Below the pieces are notes generated by a model. The model saw nothing but the letters and a program-made list of their open reading frames with translations. It did no database searches and was not told where the DNA came from. This document shows, piece after piece, positions 46,701 through 57,296 of a DNA stretch of 64,000 nt (positions within the stretch are counted from its first letter, which is position 1; each line of letters opens with the position of its first letter). The stretch spans positions 2,480,001 through 2,544,000 of the forward strand of contig OZ218957.1 of assembly GCA_965112735.1 (NCBI GenBank). Direction: 5' to 3'. The DNA comes from Phaeosaccion multiseriatum (taxonomy: Eukaryota > Ochrophyta, other classes). Position numbers and translations under genes: made by a program.

Positions 46701-48045
46701 GCCTCCGCCTCCTCCTCCTGGGTAGCCGCCTCCGATGCCTGCTTCTCCATACATATCGTATCGTTGCTTCTGCTCAGGGTCGGAGAGGACCTGTTGTGTG
46801 TAACGGAGGTGCGTAAGTAGGGCGTTGGCCGTTTCATTTCATATGTGTGTGTGTGTGAGTGAGTGAGTGAGTTCGTGGGGTGGAGTGAAGAGTTTGGAGA
46901 AGAGCGAGAGAGAGAGGAGAGAAAGGATAGGAGATGAGAGAGGAGGGGACGGGGGAGGAGAAGAGAGCGGAGAAGGGAGAGCAGAGCAGACAGCGGCAGT
47001 CAGACGGGCGGAGGGAAACAAGACAAGAGGAAACGAAGAAAGTCCCCTCCTCGTTTTGTACTGCCAAGGGTTTGCTCTCCGTCCTTAACCGAAACCAAAC
47101 CAAAACCAAACCCTTCCACCCACCCCCCTGTGTCATATGCATACACACAACCCCTTAATACACGTCTTACAACAAAGTTAACGTACATTATACGCAGCGG
47201 TCATTTCCTTGAACTTGTCCACTACGCCGGGGTCGGGATTAACGTCCGGATGGTACTGCCGAGCCAGCTTTCGGTACGCCCTCTTCACGTCCTTCACCTC
47301 CGACCCCTGCGGCACGCCCAACACATCGTAGAGGTTCGACGCCATCAGGGCGAAGGCTCCGCGTCTCCGGTTGCCACCGCTGCTGCCAAACCTGCTCCGT
47401 GCGGTGCCGGGTTGGTGTAGGTGCTGCTGCTGCTGACTGTGGAAGCATGTTGGTGCCACTCCTCCAGAGGAGGTTGGGTGGGAGATGGAGGAGCGGCTTT
47501 GTTGTTGTGGAGGGAAGGAAGCGGCTGTGGGAAAAGGGAGGCTTGGGACGAAGGCGGCGCATTCACCGAGCAGACCAGCTGAGGGGGGAGGGGTGGAGAA
47601 GGTGAGAAGGGCGAGCGAGGGCAGGGACGGGGGGCAGGGAAGACGTTGGCAGGGGCAGACGGAGGGTGCACCGTTAATAGGAACTGGTAGCAGCCATTCT
47701 CAGAGCAAGCATGAAAACAAGAACACTCCAAAACCCTTGCCCTTCCTGCGTAAGTCCAAACGGAGATGTAAAGACAGCGCAGCGTAGGAAGAGAAGGCAG
47801 GACACCGGCGGCAGCCCAGACGCCGAGACCACTGGACCCGAGCGTCAGCAGCTCTCTGCACAGCGCTGTCTCGCTTGTCTCTTGTCTCATCACACGTCCA
47901 AGGGCAACACGTGCGGGCTGTGGGCCTCGGGAAAGCCGGGCAAGACCGCACAACACATAAGGCGCCGCCACTGCAGCCCGTACACTACGATTACCCCTCA
48001 TAGCAACGCACCTGCCCCGAGCAATAACGCGAAGTGCCTTGCCAT
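43485..48045 (-). CDS. dnaJ: Plastid-targeted type I DnaJ (Hsp40) co-chaperone
   Basis: Eight exons in phase: 48045-48012, 47578-47187, 46790-46433, 45513-45399, 44939-44813, 44475-44319, 44151-44057 and 43628-43485, giving 473 aa. The N-terminus joins across intron 1 to [20 protein letters not shown] followed by [13 protein letters not shown]. This is a signal peptide with an ASAFAP-like CAAFVP cleavage site and a Ser/Pro/Gln-rich transit region, i.e. delivery to a complex plastid. The J-domain follows ([10 protein letters not shown] ... [11 protein letters not shown] with HPD), then a G/F-rich region ([16 protein letters not shown]). Four CxxCxGxG zinc motifs are present ([32 protein letters not shown]). 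The C-terminal substrate domain reads [20 protein letters not shown] ... [16 protein letters not shown] ... RGKGVPSL. It stimulates plastid Hsp70. Introns hold ATGT, GGAA and CCCACCCACTGTCCTGACA repeats. Confidence 0.92.
45551..45667. repeat. (ATGT)n microsatellite
   Basis: ATGT tetranucleotides in a DnaJ-gene intron. Confidence 0.95.
45797..45890. repeat. (GGAA)n microsatellite
   Basis: GGAA tetranucleotides with AGAA and AGTA variants in the same DnaJ intron. Confidence 0.9.
46181..46434. repeat. CACCCACCCACTGTCCTGA minisatellite
   Basis: About ten copies of a 19-31-bp unit: ACACCCACCCACCCACTGTC then CTG, with variable numbers of CCAC. It abuts the donor of DnaJ exon 3. The same unit occurs at 33690-33780 in an RPGRIP1L-gene intron and once at 10662-10685. 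Confidence 0.9.
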
Positions 48046-48359
48046 GGTCCCCGCTAAAAACCCTGCCCTCTGCTGTTGGTGGTCAGCGACGACGTGATGT
48101 GTGAGGTAGTCAGTTTCAGTTTCAGCTCTCTCATCAATATCGAACACCAAAATCGAATCTTCTCCTTCCTCCACTTCCCCTCCTCTTATTATTTTACTTC
48201 TGAGCCCTCTAGAAGCCCGGGGCGGTCTGATCCCCCCAGACGGCCGGGCAGACTTAGCTTTGATGCGAAAATCAATTAGGGGGGGGGGGGGGGGGGGATG
48301 AGATAGTGGTCGATCAAACCGAACTGAAACTGAAACTGAACCTTCTCCAAAACCTTCTC
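48046..48359. other. 5' flank of the DnaJ gene
   Basis: No gene. Contains two copies of the CAGTTTCAGTT-type motif (48113-48128 and 48319-48340) and a run of 18 G (48280-48297). Confidence 0.45.
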
Positions 48360-48530
48360 CGTGCTATCTGCTATCGCCGGCGCCAGCCGGCATGCTATCT
48401 GCTATTGCCGGCGCCAGCCAGCGTGCTATGTGCTGTCGCCAGCGTCAGCCGGCGTGCTATCCGCTATCGGGCCGTCAGGGCCCGATAGTATGCTATCGAA
48501 AATGTGGTTGATAGCACGTCAGGGGTCGAA
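48355..48530. repeat. Element C: inverted-repeat element with doubled GCTATC word
   Basis: Four units of (G)TGCTATCTGCTATC-like sequence separated by GCCGGCGCCAGCCGGC palindromes. They are followed by a perfect hairpin (CTATCGGGCC GTCAG GGCCCGATAG) and the end GATAGCACGTCAGGGGTCGA. GTGCTATC at the left is the inverse of GATAGCAC at the right. ACCTTCT flanks both sides (left about 48349, right 48528), a candidate target-site duplication. The left end lacks the CCCCTGAC part, so it appears truncated. Confidence 0.7.
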
Positions 48531-48925
48531 CCTTCTTCCCTACCCACACTCTATATTGTTGCTCTCCTCACCCTTTTTTTTCTTTTCCCTCGTCTGAATT
48601 CTACTGTAGCACTCAGACGGCCCTCGCCAGAGCATCCTCCGCCCTCTTGTTCCTCTCGCTCCGCCTGCTTCTTCTTAGCTTGGCCCTGATAACCCACTGT
48701 GTGGCACACCACTTCAACATTGCACGTGCAACATTGCCCTCTTCCCTCTTGGCGCCCTCCGTACCCATTGCTGCCTACACCGACCCCGGTCTGGATTGCT
48801 GGATTGCTGGATTGCTGGCCGGTCGGTCATATAGACAGTGGTCTCTTTCGCTGCTGTCCCCTCGCTCCCACCCGTCCTGTTCTATGCCAAAGTCCTCCAT
48901 GTCTCTGGCCACAGATCTCTCCCTT

Positions 48926-49489
48926 CGGCCCCTGACGGCATTCTGAGGGGGGGTGCACAGAATCCGGAATCCGCCCTGCAGAGGCCACCAGAATCCCAAA
49001 TCACGTTTCCCTGACTTAATTTTACGCACTATCGCTGAGAACACGGCGCGAGCTCACCCGGACCCTGAGCAGGTGGTACTGGTGTTTCCAGACGCCAGTG
49101 ACTGCTACTGGGGGGGTAATGATTGCCCAATGTAGTCCTGACAAGGTCGAGCGAGTCTCTTCGGCTGGCTTTCTGTTCAGGTACCTTGCCTTCTTGGTCG
49201 ATCTTCTTGGAGCATGAGCTCAAGCGAACTTTTCTTTTTCAGATGTCATCTACCGAGGTATGATTCAGAATGAGTATGCTTTGGTGGGGGCGAGGAAGGT
49301 GTACATTTTCTGCGACCATCGCAATTTGGCTTTCCTCTGGTCTACCGACCCGCAGTACCCGGGCATGACCAAATGCTGTATTTCAAAGGCGCACCGCCCA
49401 GAATCCGGAATCCGCCCCGCGGAAATCCGGAATCCGCCCTGCAGAGGCCATCAGAATCCGGAATCCCCTTTCCCTCAGAATCCCGTCAG
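48926..49489. mobile_element. Element D: TIR element with 6-bp target duplication enclosing a Ty3/gypsy relic
   Basis: Left end TCGGCCCCTGACGGCATTCT and right end (AGAATCCCGTCAGGGGCCGA) are inverted copies. Both are flanked by the direct repeat CTCCCT, a convincing target-site duplication. Inside, AGAATCCGGAATCCGCCCTG repeats occur near both ends (48961 and 49393-49465), with CTGCAGAGGCCA spacers. The interior encodes degraded retroelement RNase H-like sequence. The element appears to be a non-autonomous or nested insertion. Confidence 0.7.
49030..49375 (+). pseudogene. Ty3/gypsy retrotransposon RNase H fragment (degenerate)
   Basis: Plus-strand frames read ARAHPDPEQVVLVFPDASDC followed by YWGG up to a stop at 49134, and further on NEYALVGARKVYIFCDHRNL then AFLW. 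The VFPDASDxYWG and xxIFCDHRNLxFLW patterns are those of the RNase H domain of gypsy-type polyproteins. The frames between are interrupted by a stop and at least one frameshift, and no reverse transcriptase, protease or integrase core is present, so this is a dead fragment. Confidence 0.6.
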
Positions 49490-49788
49490 GGGCCGACTCC
49501 CTCTGTCCTGCTGGTGCGTCCACTGCCATCTCTCCACGCCGTATGATGGTTGGTAGTCGTCGCATTCGGCCCCCCGCGAGGGTTCTCTGGCCCCCGATAA
49601 GCAGAAGCCAGAGGCGGCCTGCAGCCGAAAGCCGAGAAGCCAGGGGCAGGGCTGCGACCAGAGAAGCAGTCCTGACACCAAGTACCAAGGACAGCATCAC
49701 AAAGAGCGACTGCGGAGAACCAACTTGTGGATTTTCCATCCCCTTTCGTCCCTCTCCCCTTTTGCAGGCCTTATGCTTGTTTTTAAAT

Positions 49789-50958
49789 ATGGTGGGCTCT
49801 GCTCAAGCCTTCTTTAACCTCAAGCAGCCGAACGACCACCGGAGGTGGGCAGTAGAGCAGTGCCGGAGGGGAGCGGAGACTTCGGCGGAGAAGAGTTTTA
49901 TCGGGTCCGTCGGGGGTGCGGCATTTGTCCTCTGTCTCTCTCTCTCGCAAGCCCTGCAGGGAGGCCTTTTACACATTTCTTCCTCCACGCCACTCGGTAT
50001 TCCATCTGCCTTGGGTCTGGCGACTGTTTCGGGAGCTTCCCTGGTGGCGTTGCGCACATCTGAGGCGGCGACTGCTGCTGTACGAGCCACCAAAATTAAG
50101 AGGAGACGCGTACGCTGGAACGTGGAGGGAAGCGGTGGCAATGGCGGGAGGGGGGTGTTTAGTGTGGTGGGCGATGTTGGAACGGCTCTTTCCTCCTTCG
50201 CTACGGAGGCACTAACTCACGGCGGCAGGAGCGTGGACAGGGGCGAGGCCCAAGTCATGGCGGTTGGGGCCGGCATCTTTCGCTTCCTCCTGCGAGGCAC
50301 TTTTTCCGGCATCGCCCCGAGCAATCTCGCCGACTTGGGAGCCTTTAACAAGAAGGCCTTTAGCCTTCCCGCTACCCTCGACTACGCAACTCAGAAACAG
50401 CGAACCGCCATCAACCAGCTCGGTGAGGTCTTTGGTTGCCACAGCTGTGGTAAGCACAAGGGACCCTTCATCTCCGACCACATGCCCCCGGTCAAGGTAG
50501 TGAAGGCGGCCAATGCTCGACTGTGGCGCAAGGTGACGAATAGGACAGTCACACAGAGGTTCTATCCGCAGTGCAAGAGCTGCTCGTCCTTGCAATCTGT
50601 TGCGGTGCGCCTCGAGCGATACACTCTCAAGTATCACCATGGCAGCTTCAGAGCACACCACGCCACGGGCCTGGTGTTGGTGTTAGGGGTGGCGAGTCTA
50701 CGGCGGTACCACCAAGAGCTAGAGGACAGGGGACAAGGAGGAGGCATGGGCAGCGGGAGTGTGGGTGCCGGAGTGAGGACCAGGGTGCGAGAGCTGGAGA
50801 ACAGGGGACAGAGAGGAGGCATGAGGCGAGGGAGTGGGGGTGTGGCTGCAGGGATGAAGAAGGAGAACGAGTGGGGGCCGCCAGAAGTGCAGGAGGTGAA
50901 GGTAAAAAAGGTTCCTGCAGCAACACCAAAAGGGTACTCACACCCGAAGACACAATAG
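49789..50958 (+). CDS. Membrane protein with HNH-like CxxC...SDHxPP...CxxC zinc site, probably plastid
   Basis: About 389 aa from ATG 49789. The frame is open upstream and a good acceptor (CCCTTTTGCAG at 49767-49777) would extend the N-terminus with ALCLFLNMVGSAQAFF, a hydrophobic signal ending in an AF site. A missed first exon and plastid targeting are therefore likely. Several hydrophobic stretches occur (SVGGAAFVLCLSLSQALQGG; IPSALGLATVSGASLVAL; TGLVLVLGVASL). The core reads VFGCHSCGKHKGPFISDHMP (about residue 215) and RFYPQCKSCSSLQ (about 260). This Cys2-His-Cys2 arrangement with DHxPP resembles HNH-type zinc-binding modules, so a nuclease-like or structural zinc site is possible. The C-terminus repeats a ELxxRGQxGGMxxGSxGV motif twice. 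Function unknown. Confidence 0.65.
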   Translation: MVGSAQAFFNLKQPNDHRRWAVEQCRRGAETSAEKSFIGSVGGAAFVLCLSLSQALQGGLLHISSSTPLGIPSALGLATVSGASLVALRTSEAATAAVRATKIKRRRVRWNVEGSGGNGGRGVFSVVGDVGTALSSFATEALTHGGRSVDRGEAQVMAVGAGIFRFLLRGTFSGIAPSNLADLGAFNKKAFSLPATLDYATQKQRTAINQLGEVFGCHSCGKHKGPFISDHMPPVKVVKAANARLWRKVTNRTVTQRFYPQCKSCSSLQSVAVRLERYTLKYHHGSFRAHHATGLVLVLGVASLRRYHQELEDRGQGGGMGSGSVGAGVRTRVRELENRGQRGGMRRGSGGVAAGMKKENEWGPPEVQEVKVKKVPAATPKGYSHPKTQ

Positions 50959-51829
50959 CGCAGAAATCTTGTGGTCGCCGTGTGGTTTCGGCTCCCCTGC
51001 CCGCTCTCAGTGGGTTGTGGGTTTTGATGGTGGCGAGTGTCTGTGGCGTCATTCGGTCTATCCACCCACCCCTACCCCTTGGCCAAGGATCAGTCAGTCA
51101 GTCAGTCCACCCCCTGGATCAGTGACCCTTTGATCTATCACCCCACCCGGGTACGGAAACTCACAAAGGCGGGGGGTGAGTTTGGGTGCGATGGCCTTGT
51201 CGTGCACGCTCGTAGTGAGTTGTTTTTTGGGCAGTTTATTTGCAGTGGTGTTTAGATAGAGGAGAGAGAAAGAGGGGAGAGAGATAGAGAGAATCTAAGC
51301 ATCCTTTAGTAGTGAAGGGAAAAAGCAGGACCAAGCCGGGGCAAGGAAAGGGAGGGGAGGAAGGGGGAAGCCTTATCACTCGCCTATTTACAAAGGGGAA
51401 GAAAACTCACATGGAAAACAACTCATTATTTATATTTATTTATATTATTTATATTTATTTATTTATATGCACATACATGTATGCACTTGTGTCCCACTCC
51501 GTACGTGTGGACATCAGAACCCTTCTTTTTATACCTACTTGCAAAGCAGGGGAAGAGGCGTAGATACAGAACAAGGAGAGCTGTGTGTGTGGTACTTGGA
51601 GGACGTATGTTTGTAGCTTGAGCAAGCAGAGCATACGTACGTGTCCATAAGTTTCGCACACGGAGCGGGCGGGTGATGTGTGTGTGTGTGCGTGTGTGTA
51701 TGTATGTATGTGTGTGTGTGTGGTTCCACACACCTCCTCACCCACAAATTTTCATACAACTAAACTAGAGTGCGTCAGGAAAAAAAAAGGGATATTCCTC
51801 TGTGCGGCTCCACCCAACTTTGTCCCGTG
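50959..51829. other. Convergent 3' spacer
   Basis: No gene recognised. Notable for a short AT-rich tract unusual in this GC-rich DNA (ATTTATATTTATTTATAT repeats, 51425-51470) and a GTGTGTAT tract at 51678-51722. Confidence 0.5.
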
Positions 51830-53278
51830 TCAGTACGTCAGGTGTCGCTCCCTAATGTCGAACCCTTGCTGGTCTGCTGTCCCAACAGCCGCAGTCGCAG
51901 TTGCAGCAGTTGGTGATACATCGAACCCCATGTCAGCAGCCTCGGGCAGCCCCTGGGGGGACACCTTTGTTCGGGACGGAGCAACCGTCTGCCGCTTCCC
52001 CTTCTCTGGCACTGTTTCACTCATTTCCATCGGTGTGGGCCCTCCCGTTCTCCCACCCCTCCACCTTCTCCCCCCACCACCACTATCATCATCGTCATCC
52101 CCTGCTGCTGCTACTGCTGCTGTACCACCAACTGCTGCATGTGCGAGATGGCCGGGCACTACAGCATCGGTAGCGTGCCCACCCCCGACCCCATCCGCAG
52201 CCACCACCTCAGCAGGGTGGGCGTCACTGCCACCGCCGCCCCAATAGCCCACCCCACTGATCGGTGACACATTGTTGCTTCCCCTCTTCGGTGACAAGCG
52301 ATAGGCGGTCCACCCTCCACTCTTCCTGCCCACGTGGAAGGAGGAAGAGCGCGACCGCCTCCCTCGCTTACCCCCCACAGACCCAGCACTCCCTGACCCG
52401 CTGCCGCTGCTCCCTCCTCGTGCTTCAGGGGTGACAGCTGCCGAAGTGCGGCGATGAAGCAGATTGCTCACAAAGCTTGTGAATCGATCCCCGGGGCTTC
52501 CTCCTCCTCTTGCTCGTTCTGCTGCTCCTTCTCCACTCAAGTCTCTACGGCGTAGGGCGCGGGCGTGGGGTGACGTAGACATGGCGGACGACCTTCCTCG
52601 TTGGACAATGGGTTCACTGCCGTGCGTTCGTCGGTGGCCTGTGTCAACCTCCCCCGCCTGTTCCACCAGCTGTTGTGCCTCTCTTGCCTGGGCCTCCTCC
52701 AGCTCTGCCTGCAGTTGAGCGTCGCTAAACTGCCTATCACTTTCCTCCTTCGATTGCTCCTCCTGAATCATTTCCCCAAGTTCCTGATGAGTGAGGAGGA
52801 GAAGGAGGAGGAGGAGGAGGAGGAGGAGGAGGAGGAGGAGGAGGAGGAGGGAGGCGGAGGGAGGAGGAGGAGGGAGGCGGAGGGAGGAGGAGGAGGATAG
52901 TCAGTAAGAAACAGGGCTTACCCACGCCTCCACGCATCCGCCCACGCACGAACGCACGCACGCATGTACACACTACCCTCGCCTCGCTCTTTGACCACTG
53001 AAGAAACTAAGCCACGCAGTAATACGTACGTACGTACGTACGTACCTCCAAGATGGCATCAAAGTCTGGACGGCGGTCGGGATTGACTGCCCAGCAGCGC
53101 CGCAGCAAACGTCGGAGACCTTTGGGGAGATTGGCGAGGTTCGGCCGCTCCTGCTTGTCGATGACTGATGGAAGGTGAGAGAGAGAGAGAGAGGGAGAGA
53201 GAGGCAGAGCAGAGGCATGGGCAGAGCATGCCCACAAGTAGAGAGAGGGGTTAGGGGGGCTCTTGCTTGTGGATGACT

Positions 53279-53314
<36 letters not shown>

Positions 53315-56300
53315 TGTGTCAGAGAGAGCAGAGGCCGACCCGTATGCCTCCAGATGTATCACCCCAACCCATATGCCTTCAGATGTATGGCTCACCGTTA
53401 TGCGTGTATGAGTCGAGGTCGTACGAGTCGTAGGGGCGGTGCAGCGTGATCATCTCGTGCACTGCCGGGGGGTGGAGATGGCAGAGGATGGCAGGGGACG
53501 GCAGTGGATGGTATTGGATGACAGGGGATGGCAGGGGATGGATCGAGGAGGGGGGTAGCTCGCACGGGAAAAAGCGCCCTTTTCGTTGCTTCGACACTGT
53601 TCTTCTAATCATTTCCTTCCTCCTTCCTCCTCCTCCCGAATCCACAGGATCCCTCCTTAGCCATCTTTCTTCTTTTTCCCTCCTCCTCCTCCTCCTCCTC
53701 TTCTTCTTCTTCTTCTTCTTCTTCTTCTTCTTCTTCTTCTTCTTCTTCTTCTTCTTCTTCTTCTTCTTCTTCTTCTTCTTCTTCTTCTTCTTCTTCTTCC
53801 TCCTCCTCCTCCTCCTCTTCTTCTTCTTCTTCTTCTTCCTCCTCTTATACTCTTACCAATGTGCGCGAATCCGTACACGTCAACTTTCGTATTGTACTCC
53901 TTGCCATTGAACACCTCCGGGGCCATGTAGCGAATGGTGCCCGTCCTGCCCGTGAGGCTGTAGCGCCCCCTGGGGTTGGTGTCGCCTTTCCACACTGCCT
54001 TCGCCAGACCAAAGTCTAAAGAAGTGGGGACGGGAGGGAGGGAAGGAGGGAGGGAGTGAGGGAGGGGAGGGAGGGGAGGGAGTGAGGGAGGGGAGGGGGT
54101 GAGGGAGGGAAGGGAGGGGAGGGAGGGGAGGGAGGAGAGTCAGGCGCGTGAGGAGGAATGGCGCCTTGATATGCTCGACAGCAGCTTTGACTTCCCGGAA
54201 TATGCATATCCGTATTCCGGGAAGTCAAGGAAGTGAGTACATACACTGCTGCAAGCCTGCTACCCTCCGAAGCACGAAGTCGAAGTTGAGTCACACTGCT
54301 GCCCTGCTACGCTGGCTACCCCTTGTGCTGCCGTAACCGAACAGCACAGCTCACGCCACTGCACTACTGCCCCTCGCCGCCTTACCGAACAACTTAATGT
54401 TGAGATGGTCATCAAGGCCGATGTTTTGCGTCTGAAGAAAGGCGAAAGAGAGAGAGAGAGAGAGGGAGGGAGGGAGGGAGGGAGGGAGGGAGGGAGGGAG
54501 GGAGGGAGGGAGGGAGGAAGGGATGAGGGAGTCACGCCAATTTGACGTCACGGCAGGGTGTGGGTGGGTAGGAAGTAAAGGCGGCGAGGGGAAGGGAGGA
54601 CAGACCACAGCAAAGCAGAGAAGAGAAGAGAGGGGAAGAGAAGCGAAGGAAAGAAAAACAGTCCTCTTTGCTCTCCTCCCTCTCCCTCTCCCTCTCTCTC
54701 TCTCTGCCTCTCGCTCTCTCCCTCCCTCTCTCTCTCTCTCTCTCGCTCTCTCTCTCTCTCCCTCTCTCTCTCGCTCTCCCGCTCTCTATTCACCTTCAAA
54801 TCCCTATAAATGTATGCAATGTCTTGATCTGCCCCACTCTATTCACCTTCAAATCCCTGTAAATGTATGCAATGTCTTGATCTGCCCCACAGTGCAGAAA
54901 GCGCAAGATGTCCGCGAGCTCCGCCGCCTTCTGCAACACATCGGAGAGCGGCAGATGCGGTGCCTTACTGCGACTAAAGTTGCCACTGCCCCACGGAAGC
55001 AGGAGCTGCGGCAACGAGAAGCGCTTGGTCACACCACCGGCGGCCCGCTGCTGCTGCTGCTGCTCCTCTTGCTGCTTCTGCTGCTCCTTGAGGCACTTGA
55101 GGGCCTTTGCCAGATACTCCTCCAGGGTGCCGTTGACGAGATACTCAACCACGATGAAACTGTCCCCGTCGTGGGTACCTCTGGCGTGGGAGTGGTGGGG
55201 TTGGTGGATGGTGGTGGAGGGGAGGATGGTGGTGGGTGGTGGTGGTGGTGGTGGTGGCGGCAGGACGAACCAATCCCTCTCTCTCCCTACACGTTCTGCC
55301 TCTCTTTCTCCCTCCGCTCCTCTCCCGCCGCTCCTCTCTCTCCCTCTCCCTCTCTCTGTCGTCTTTCGTGTACCTCCCCTCACCTGCCGTACAAGCGCAC
55401 AATGCCGGGGTGTCCCTGTAGACGGAACAACAGACTTGCCTCCACTTCCAGCTCCCTCTCTATCTCCTGCATTGTCTCTTTCGAGTCATGCCGAGGCACC
55501 TTCACCACCACCTGCAGCAAAGAGCCAGCCACCACAAAGAGAGAAGAGAGAGAACGAGAGAGAGAGAGAGGAATCGAGAGAGGAAGGAAGGGACAGAGAA
55601 GAGAGAGGAGAGAGAAGGAGAAAAAAGAGAGAAAGGGAGAAAGAGGAGAAGGAGAAAGACGTCAGTACCGCACAGAGAGAAGAGAGAAAGAGAGGGAGAA
55701 AGACGTTAGTGCCGCACACAACCCATCCTCTTTGCATCGCGCGATACTTCTCCTCTCTCCCCTGCGCATACTCCCAACGCGCTCAACACACCTCCTGAGA
55801 CCCGAGCTTGGCAGTGTAGCAACAGCACATGGAGCCCTTGCCGAGGTAGGTCTTGTCCCTGAGGTCGTCCCACGGGATGACCGGCACATCGCCAATATGG
55901 TCCAGTACGCTGCGTTGAGCGCCGGAACGCGGTTCGCGCTGGTGCTGGTGCTGGTGTGGGTCATGGTGGTGCTGATACGGACGCTCTTGCTGGTGCTGGT
56001 GCTGGTGCTGGTGCTGCCTCTCGCCTCGGTGGTGTCCATGGTGGTGTCCATGGTGGCAGTGGTGGTGGTGATGATCTTGTTGTGCTGGATATTGGTGGGG
56101 CTGATTTGAATCCCCGCCCTGCGGCTGCGATGGCTCATCATGTTGTTCTTCGTGCTCTCCCCCTCCGCATCCGCCTCCTCCTTGCTGTTGATATTGTTGC
56201 GATTGTTCGCGGTGGTGGTGGAGCTCTGGCGATGATAATACGTGTTCCACTCGATGTTCGTCGTCGCCTTGCGGTTCCTCGTCCTCCTCGTCCTCCCCCA

Positions 56301-56466
56301 CCCACTGCTGCTGCTGTGGACATTGGTCCTCGTCGCAAAAACTGTTCTTCCTGCTGCTGGCCGACGACGGACCCGGGGGCGTGAGCTCCGAATCGCACAG
56401 GTAGCCAGAGGCGTCCATTGCTGTGCTCTCCCTGTCGCTACTGAGGGAAGAGTGCTCAACCTTCAT
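51830..56466 (-). CDS. TKL-like protein kinase with His/Gln-rich N-terminus
   Basis: Eight exons in phase: 56466-55792, 55511-55384, 55180-54847, 54431-54386, 54015-53857, 53461-53396, 53164-53046 and 52783-51830, giving about 826 aa. The N-terminal 190 residues are low-complexity (Ser, then HQHQ and HHHHH runs). The kinase domain (about 200-510) shows the Gly loop LGKGSMC (208-214), the beta-3 Lys in VVVK (K229), VVEYLVNGTLEEYL, catalytic loop YRDLKTQNI (HRD has Tyr for His; Asp about 377), DFGLAKAVW (395-403), TGTIRYMAPEVF and RRCWAVNPDRRPDF. The MAPE and W(A)xxPxxRP forms fit TKL/MLK-type Ser/Thr kinases. A Gln-rich loop is inserted after alpha-D. The C-terminal 310 residues are Gln/Glu- then Ser/Gly-rich and include the dispersed motif. 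The intron after exon 3 begins with a 53-bp duplication of the exon end. Confidence 0.88.
53672..53845. repeat. (TTC)n microsatellite
   Basis: TTC/TCC trinucleotides within a kinase-gene intron; the transcribed strand is GAA/GGA. Confidence 0.95.
54186..54228. repeat. Perfect inverted repeat (16-bp arms)
   Basis: TTGACTTCCCGGAATA and its exact complement TATTCCGGGAAGTCAA are separated by ten bases, inside a kinase-gene intron. The sequence is unlike the surrounding low-complexity DNA and could form a stable hairpin in DNA or pre-mRNA. Confidence 0.85.
54787..54893. repeat. 53-bp tandem duplication across an exon end and 5' splice site
   Basis: TCTATTCACCTTCAAATCCC onward (54786-54838) is repeated at 54839-54891 with one mismatch in the first 50 bases. 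In the transcribed strand each copy ends in AGGGATTTGAAG followed by GTGAAT, so the donor of kinase exon 3 is present twice. Confidence 0.85.
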
Positions 56467-56770
56467 TCGTACTTGGTCGTTTTTGTATTCGAGCTGGGTC
56501 GACGGATTGGACCCGCTCCAAACGGCACCCCCACCAGGTTGTATAGTAGGCTCGACTCGCTCGGTAGTAGCGTGAATTGCTCAATGCAGGCTACCGCGCG
56601 CGTCTAGGTCACGACTTTGGGTGGATTGGATGACTAAACTTGAGTAAGCTCGTTTGTCTTTGGGACCCCTGTGCCAACTTCAAGCCCCGATGCATCACAC
56701 TTCTCACTTCTCTGAAGATGGCACTTAAAGGATTTCGGAAGCCGCTTTTTGTTTTTTGAGAGAGTGAAAA
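56467..56770. promoter_or_regulatory. Divergent promoter region between kinase and FYVE-SYLF genes
   Basis: 304 bp between two outward-facing start codons. No core promoter element was identified with confidence; an inr-like or TATA-like element is not evident. Confidence 0.4.
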
Positions 56771-57262
56771 ATGCGTAGAAGAGGGACACCACCCGCCCCT
56801 GCGGCTCCACAAGCTACGTGAGTCTTTGGGGGGGATGCTGCCTGGGTGTGTTCGCTCCTCACGCTATTCATCTCCGTTTTTCGTCCTTGCAATTCAACGC
56901 ATGCCTCACTGCCCTGCTTGTGCCCCTCCTCTGTACCGTGCCCCCTCTCTCCTACACCTCACTCTCTCGCGTACTCGAGCAGCTCGTACGTGAGTCTGTC
57001 CGTGGGAGATGAGGACTCCGATGGAGGGAACAACGAGCGCCGGCGCCGCCAGAGACAGCTGCAGGTAACCTTCTTCAAGTGACTACCAGTGAGGGATGGA
57101 TGAACAGGACGGGGACGAGATCAGGCCAGGCACAGCGTGGGGAGGGATGGGAGGGCTTAAGGCCCTCCGAAATACTTCAACCTGCCTTCTTCCTTGCTGC
57201 CAAACCAGCTTTTCCCCGTTTCTCACTCGCGTCGTTCTCCTCCTCCTCCTCCTCTCCTCCTC

Positions 57263-57296
<34 letters not shown>

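Noticed and set aside
49543-49788. Upstream extension of the HNH-like protein to an ATG at 49543
   Set aside because: The extension reads through non-coding spacer next to element D with no protein-like pattern; a splice acceptor at 49777 explains the open frame better.
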